Below the pieces are notes generated by a model that saw only the letters and a program-made list of their open reading frames with translations, was not told the DNA's origin and searched no databases. From Bin5 sp034422415 (GTDB taxonomy: Bacteria > Chloroflexota > Anaerolineae > Caldilineales > Caldilineaceae): a DNA stretch of 64,000 nt. Position numbers and translations under genes: made by a program. Numbering within the stretch: the stretch's first letter is position 1; each line of letters opens with the position of its first letter. The stretch is taken from contig OZ241871.1 of NCBI GenBank assembly GCA_965202955.1, positions 2,604,001-2,668,000 of the forward strand. Direction: 5' to 3'. Below, one piece after another: positions 60,444-64,000 of this stretch.

Positions 60444-61946
60444 TCAACCATTGGCCTCGATTTGAACGACGATGTCGTGGGCGAACGGTTCCAGGTCGAT
60501 CGACGCATCTCCGCCAGCCAGGCCCAGCGTCTGCTCCTGGTAGACCCCATCTGCCGGAGAGTAGAGTTTGGCCGTGTAGCTGCCGGCTGGCAGGGCAAAT
60601 GCCAGGCGCCCATCGCAGGGCTGGCCCAGCGCCGGGTCGTCCACCTCGCGCTGGTCCGCCACATAGATAATGTAGGACTGCCCCGGCCGGCTCAACGCAA
60701 CCGCGATCGTGTTGGACGGCGTTTCTGTCACGCACGCCGCGTCCGGCCCCATGTGCACAAAGTCGACCCCGTGGATGAACTCCGACAGGTTTTTCATCCA
60801 GCTGCGGATCATCGCCTGCGAGGCCGGTGTGCCTGCCTCCTGCCCGCCGACCTGCACCGAAAAGTCTATCATGTTGTAGTGCCCGCCGCTGCAGACAGTC
60901 GCCCATGCCCGTTTGCGATGCACAATCCACGATTCCTCATCGAGCGAGCTGGTCGCCGCGTTGTCTTCGTCGAACACAAAGGGTTTGCCGCTGTCGTGTA
61001 CCGCCGTCCATAGATGCCGGATGCGTGCCAACCGCAGGTCGCGCTGCATGAAGCGCGAAAGCGGCGCCAGGATCTGCCCCTTGTAGGTCAGCTGTTGATA
61101 GTCATGCAGGTTGACCGCGTCGACCGACTCCTCGCTCAGAATCTGTTCCAGCGCAGTGTCGGTGCGCCAGTTCTCGACCGGCACCTGGAAGATGAGATGC
61201 TTCTTCGGCAGCCCGCTCTCGGAGGCGCGGATCTGCGCGCGAACCGCCTCCTGCCAGCCGTCCACCTCCGACTGCGTCGCAAACTCGGTCTCCGGCGCCA
61301 TGTCCGCCCTCGTCGTGAACGGCTCGTTGCAAACCTCAAAGTAGAAGTTGTCGTACCCGTTCACCTCCTCGACCACTTTGCTGACATAGGCCATCTGTCG
61401 CTCTGTCAGCGCTTCGTCGCGGCCCGAAATGTAGTCCTGCCAGGGGATATCTCCGATGCCGTTGATGTTGTTCTGGATGTTCAAGGGATTCAGCCCCCAC
61501 ACCGCGTCGCTGTAGGTGCTGCTGAATAGCGTAAGCTCGATGATGACATCACGCTCCTGCGCCGCCTGCAAGAAGCCGTGCAGGCGCTCGAAATACTCAG
61601 GATTCCACTGCTCCAGGTCGAACTTGGGGTAGCCGTCGGTAGCAAAGCCCGGCCCGCTGCGCACAAAGGGCGAAACATACTCGCCCGGCAGTGGTTTGCA
61701 CGGCGAATGTGGGTTGAGCGGCTTCACTTGCGACGACGGGTCGAATACCTGCAGCTCACGGAAGAGCAGAAAGCAGCGGCTGAGCGTCTGGCGCTTCTCG
61801 GCCGCGTCGTCCAGGTACGCAACGTAGTCGAAATTGCGGTTGATAACCGCGCCGTAATGTTCGGTGGCAGTGATGAGAACAAGCGGCTCGTTCCTGTAGA
61901 GGAAATAACGGGGATTGTCTGGGTGCAACTGGATTGGTGCGGACAT
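60444..61946 (-). CDS. Clan GH-A glycoside hydrolase (GH5-like)
   Basis: A 500-residue protein. The TIM-barrel core spans about residues 1-400 with the acid/base Glu in YFEVCNEP near 205 and the nucleophile-type acidic pair in FVFDEDNAA near 325; a C-terminal beta-sandwich-like domain ends the protein (YTAKLYSPADG). Family assignment is to the GH5/GH-A clan by eye; it could be a related uncharacterised family. No signal peptide is seen, so it acts inside the cell on imported oligosaccharides. The isomerase gene follows after 59 bp. Confidence 0.78.
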   Translation of the reverse strand: MSAPIQLHPDNPRYFLYRNEPLVLITATEHYGAVINRNFDYVAYLDDAAEKRQTLSRCFLLFRELQVFDPSSQVKPLNPHSPCKPLPGEYVSPFVRSGPGFATDGYPKFDLEQWNPEYFERLHGFLQAAQERDVIIELTLFSSTYSDAVWGLNPLNIQNNINGIGDIPWQDYISGRDEALTERQMAYVSKVVEEVNGYDNFYFEVCNEPFTTRADMAPETEFATQSEVDGWQEAVRAQIRASESGLPKKHLIFQVPVENWRTDTALEQILSEESVDAVNLHDYQQLTYKGQILAPLSRFMQRDLRLARIRHLWTAVHDSGKPFVFDEDNAATSSLDEESWIVHRKRAWATVCSGGHYNMIDFSVQVGGQEAGTPASQAMIRSWMKNLSEFIHGVDFVHMGPDAACVTETPSNTIAVALSRPGQSYIIYVADQREVDDPALGQPCDGRLAFALPAGSYTAKLYSPADGVYQEQTLGLAGGDASIDLEPFAHDIVVQIEANG

Positions 61947-62037
61947 GCTATGCCTCCAAATCGTTCCTGTTCTCCGGTATTCGATTCATATTTGCGGGCG
62001 TTTCTCGCGGCGGCAGCAGATACCAGGAACCGCAAAC

Positions 62038-63030
62038 TCAAGGCTGGTGTTTCACAAGCCGTCGCAGGCGCTCTTCGACCTCGTTGAGCGGATGTCGGAG
62101 CGCGTCGTCGCGCAGCCGCTCGAATTCGGGGTAGCCGTTTCGTTCCTCATCCGCCCATTCGCGCGCGAAATCGCCGCGCCGTATAGCTTGCAGCGCCTCG
62201 CTCAGCTTCTTCTTGAACGGCGCGGCCGGCAGGATCCAGTCCGAGCGCGACAGGTTGCCGTACTGACTCGTTTGCGAATGAAACGTCATCTGTTTGAAGA
62301 AGCCGATGTCGGCCATTTCGGCGGCCGTTTCGGCGAGCTCCTTCGACCCGTACAGCTCCAGCGCGACAACCTCCGGCGCGAATCCGGCCTCCACCAGGAA
62401 TTCGTAGGTATGGAGCAGGACCTGGCCCATCGCCGGGTCGAAGGTCTGCTCGAGCAGCAGGTCGAGGTCGGTCTCCTCTTCAAACGACTGCTCGATGACT
62501 GCATTGCGGGTCGCCCCGATCCCCTTGGCAATCGCCAGGGCGGTCGCCATCGCCCGGCCCGATGCATCCTGGTGCACGCCGACATAGGCCGCGGCGCCCG
62601 AGCCTTCGACATACAGATCGCGTACAACCTTTCCGATCATACGCGGCGCGACCATGATCACGTCTACATCATCCGGCGGCTTGATAAGCTCGAAGCGGAT
62701 ATTGTAGCCGTGCGCGAAGACAAGCGTATCGCCCTGATGAAGCTGCGCCGCGATGTCGTTCTCATAAGCGCCCGGCTGGGCTTCGTCAGGTATGAGCAAG
62801 ATCAGGATGTCAGCGCGCCGCGCCGCTTCGGCCGTGGCGTACACCGGGAATCCGTCGGCTTCAGCCCGCTTCCAGCTGTTGTCGGTGATCCCCCCGACGA
62901 TGACATTTACGCCGCTGTCGCGCAGGTTCAGTCCTTGGGACCGCCCCTGGTTGCCGTAGCCGATGATGGCGACCGTTCTACCCTGCAATTCACCCAGGTC
63001 AGCATCTTCGTCGCCGTAGACCTTGAGCAT
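62038..63030 (-). CDS. Ketol-acid reductoisomerase-like protein (divergent IlvC)
   Basis: A 330-residue KARI-fold protein. The Rossmann motif GYGNQGRSQGLNLRDSG lies at 24-40, LIPDE at 79-83, HGYN at 107-110, and EEETDLDLLLEQ at 184-195 keeps the two metal-ligand positions (Asp190, Glu194). However, the catalytic Lys of IlvC (VAPKGPGH) is Arg130 here (VAPRMIG), and the second-site Glu pair is changed (LELYGSK around 224-230). It therefore may not make branched-chain amino-acid precursors. It sits between PhyH and GH-A genes in the carbohydrate cluster, with no other ilv genes near. Confidence 0.82.
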   Translation of the reverse strand: MLKVYGDEDADLGELQGRTVAIIGYGNQGRSQGLNLRDSGVNVIVGGITDNSWKRAEADGFPVYATAEAARRADILILLIPDEAQPGAYENDIAAQLHQGDTLVFAHGYNIRFELIKPPDDVDVIMVAPRMIGKVVRDLYVEGSGAAAYVGVHQDASGRAMATALAIAKGIGATRNAVIEQSFEEETDLDLLLEQTFDPAMGQVLLHTYEFLVEAGFAPEVVALELYGSKELAETAAEMADIGFFKQMTFHSQTSQYGNLSRSDWILPAAPFKKKLSEALQAIRRGDFAREWADEERNGYPEFERLRDDALRHPLNEVEERLRRLVKHQP

Positions 63031-63077
63031 CTCTTCACCCCCATCTCAAATCATCCCCTGTCCCCTGTCCTCTGCCC

Positions 63078-63986
63078 TCAGGCTTCCTGGATCTCTACCA
63101 GCGAAATGTCATACTCTTTGAATTCGAGATCATAGTCCCGCCAGTAGTATTGCAGCTCCTTCGATTTCCAATCGGCGTAGATCTCTTCCCACGGCAGCAC
63201 CTCGCAGTGGGGCGTGATCGATTTCTTCTCGATCGGCAGCGAGGGAGGTTGATAGCGATAATCCACCGACAGCCTGATCTGGTTCTCAGTCAGATTCGGG
63301 ATCGACTTGTGCACGGTCAGGCTATGGAAGACCAGCACGTCGCCTATCTCGAAGTCGGTCTCGAACCACTCCTGCTCAATCTCGTCGTCGAGAATGACAT
63401 GGCGGTTGCCCGCGCCTTCCGCGGCGCGCACCGGCAGAATGCCCAGCTTGTGCGAACCGCGCAGCACGCTCAGCCCGCCCAGCTGACGCGGGCAGTCGCC
63501 CAGCGGCATCCAACAGGTGTAGACAGTCTTCGTCCCCTGGATGAAGATGTGGTCCTGGTGCGCGGGCGTGGGCGCGTTGCCCTTGGCCGGAATCATCAGC
63601 CGCGCGATCTTGAGCGCATGCACGAGCGCCGTTTCGTCAAATAGCTGCCCCAACATCGTGACCAGGCGCGGATGGTGCGCCAGGCGGTGAAAAGATTCCA
63701 GGCATTGCACGTCGCCGTAGGCCGCCGGGGGAACGCCGACGCCGCAGAAAGGCTCCATCGCGTCGGCCGAGGGATCGGCGATCCCGTCCATCAGCTCCGT
63801 GCCGGGCGCAATCCAGCCGTAGTTGTCGCAGATCTGCAGAATTCGCCGGCGCAGCGCGGTGATCTCTTCGGCAGGCAACAGGCCGCGAAAGAAGAGATAC
63901 CCATCGCGGTCCATCTGGTGCCGCAGCGCCTGCGGGTCATTGAGATGCGCGGTGTGCTCCTGGAGTTCAGCCGTCTTATTCATCAT
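63078..63986 (-). CDS. Phytanoyl-CoA dioxygenase (PhyH) family protein
   Basis: A 302-residue PhyH-type dioxygenase, the fifth in the window. HxD is in TPAHQDHIFIQG near residue 143, the distal His in SLTVHKSIPN near 230, and an Arg follows (QIRLSVDYRYQ). The start is ATG 63986 with GAGAGGA upstream. It is the first visible gene of the minus-strand cluster and stands 47 bp before the KARI-like gene. The gene further upstream is outside the window. Confidence 0.9.
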   Translation of the reverse strand: MMNKTAELQEHTAHLNDPQALRHQMDRDGYLFFRGLLPAEEITALRRRILQICDNYGWIAPGTELMDGIADPSADAMEPFCGVGVPPAAYGDVQCLESFHRLAHHPRLVTMLGQLFDETALVHALKIARLMIPAKGNAPTPAHQDHIFIQGTKTVYTCWMPLGDCPRQLGGLSVLRGSHKLGILPVRAAEGAGNRHVILDDEIEQEWFETDFEIGDVLVFHSLTVHKSIPNLTENQIRLSVDYRYQPPSLPIEKKSITPHCEVLPWEEIYADWKSKELQYYWRDYDLEFKEYDISLVEIQEA

Positions 63987-64000
63987 TCCTCTCCATGACA

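Overview
The window is GC-rich, densely coded bacterial DNA. The gene content is several oligopeptide/opine-type and sugar ABC importers, five PhyH-type dioxygenases, Ldh_2, Gfo/Idh and SDR oxidoreductases, an MlrC-type M81 hydrolase and glycoside hydrolases. Together with a huge RCC1/TolB/ankyrin-repeat protein, this fits an uncultured Chloroflexota lineage (Caldilineaceae- or SAR202-like, perhaps host- or sponge-associated). That assignment is an inference from gene content; no rRNA, tRNA or taxonomic marker gene was seen.

Layout. (a) 1-21474, plus strand: the end of a family-5 solute-binding protein and the rest of its importer, including a fused permease-ATPase; an LLM flavin/F420 oxidoreductase, a cupin and a Gfo/Idh dehydrogenase; a second complete family-5 importer (SBP-B-C-D-F); a P450, a rhamnose-mutarotase-like protein, a VOC protein, an Ldh_2 dehydrogenase and an RraA-like aldolase; a ribose-type importer (permease, SBP, single-domain ATPase); and an SDR. 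This reads as a small-molecule uptake and catabolic island. (b) 21475-22700: a decayed membrane glycosyltransferase-like gene. (c) 22713-33544, minus strand: a D-2-hydroxyacid dehydrogenase, a class I aldolase, a BNR propeller protein, a divergent GroEL paralogue, a second Ldh_2 enzyme, three PhyH dioxygenases with a VOC protein, a small unknown protein and an M81 hydrolase. (d) 33545-35257: a candidate structured RNA with promoter and intrinsic terminator, then a scar of mobile or defence genes (two small phage-like remnants, a broken tyrosine recombinase, the tail of a DNA methylase). (e) 35258-42121: a 2287-residue repeat protein with three seven-repeat RCC1-like propellers, one six-repeat TolB-like propeller and three ankyrin blocks, followed by a Cache-domain lipoprotein. 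(f) 43112-52107, minus strand: a third family-5 importer, plus a partial duplication of its SBP-permease end. In the duplicate the permease is broken and fused in frame to the tail of a sugar isomerase that is intact 10 kb away. (g) 52391-63986, minus strand: a carbohydrate cluster with PhyH, a KARI-like protein, a GH-A glycosidase, a sugar isomerase, a MalEFG-type importer, a PfkB kinase, PhyH and a GH32-like hydrolase.

Regulation. Three minus-strand SBP genes (starts at 49063, 52107 and 59322) share the same promoter layout, a -35/-10 pair with exactly 17 bp between the hexamers, preceded by a conserved GGCCC-AATTT-CG block. Almost every SBP gene is followed by a strong stem-loop before the next importer gene, several built of degenerate 7-nt GTGGNTA/GTGAGGA-like units. 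This fits differential expression of the SBP over the membrane subunits.

The strongest candidates for something new are the giant repeat protein, the shared SBP promoter module, the heptad stem-loops, the candidate small RNA at 33664-33818, the GroEL-like/BNR-propeller gene pair, and the KARI-like enzyme with an altered active site.
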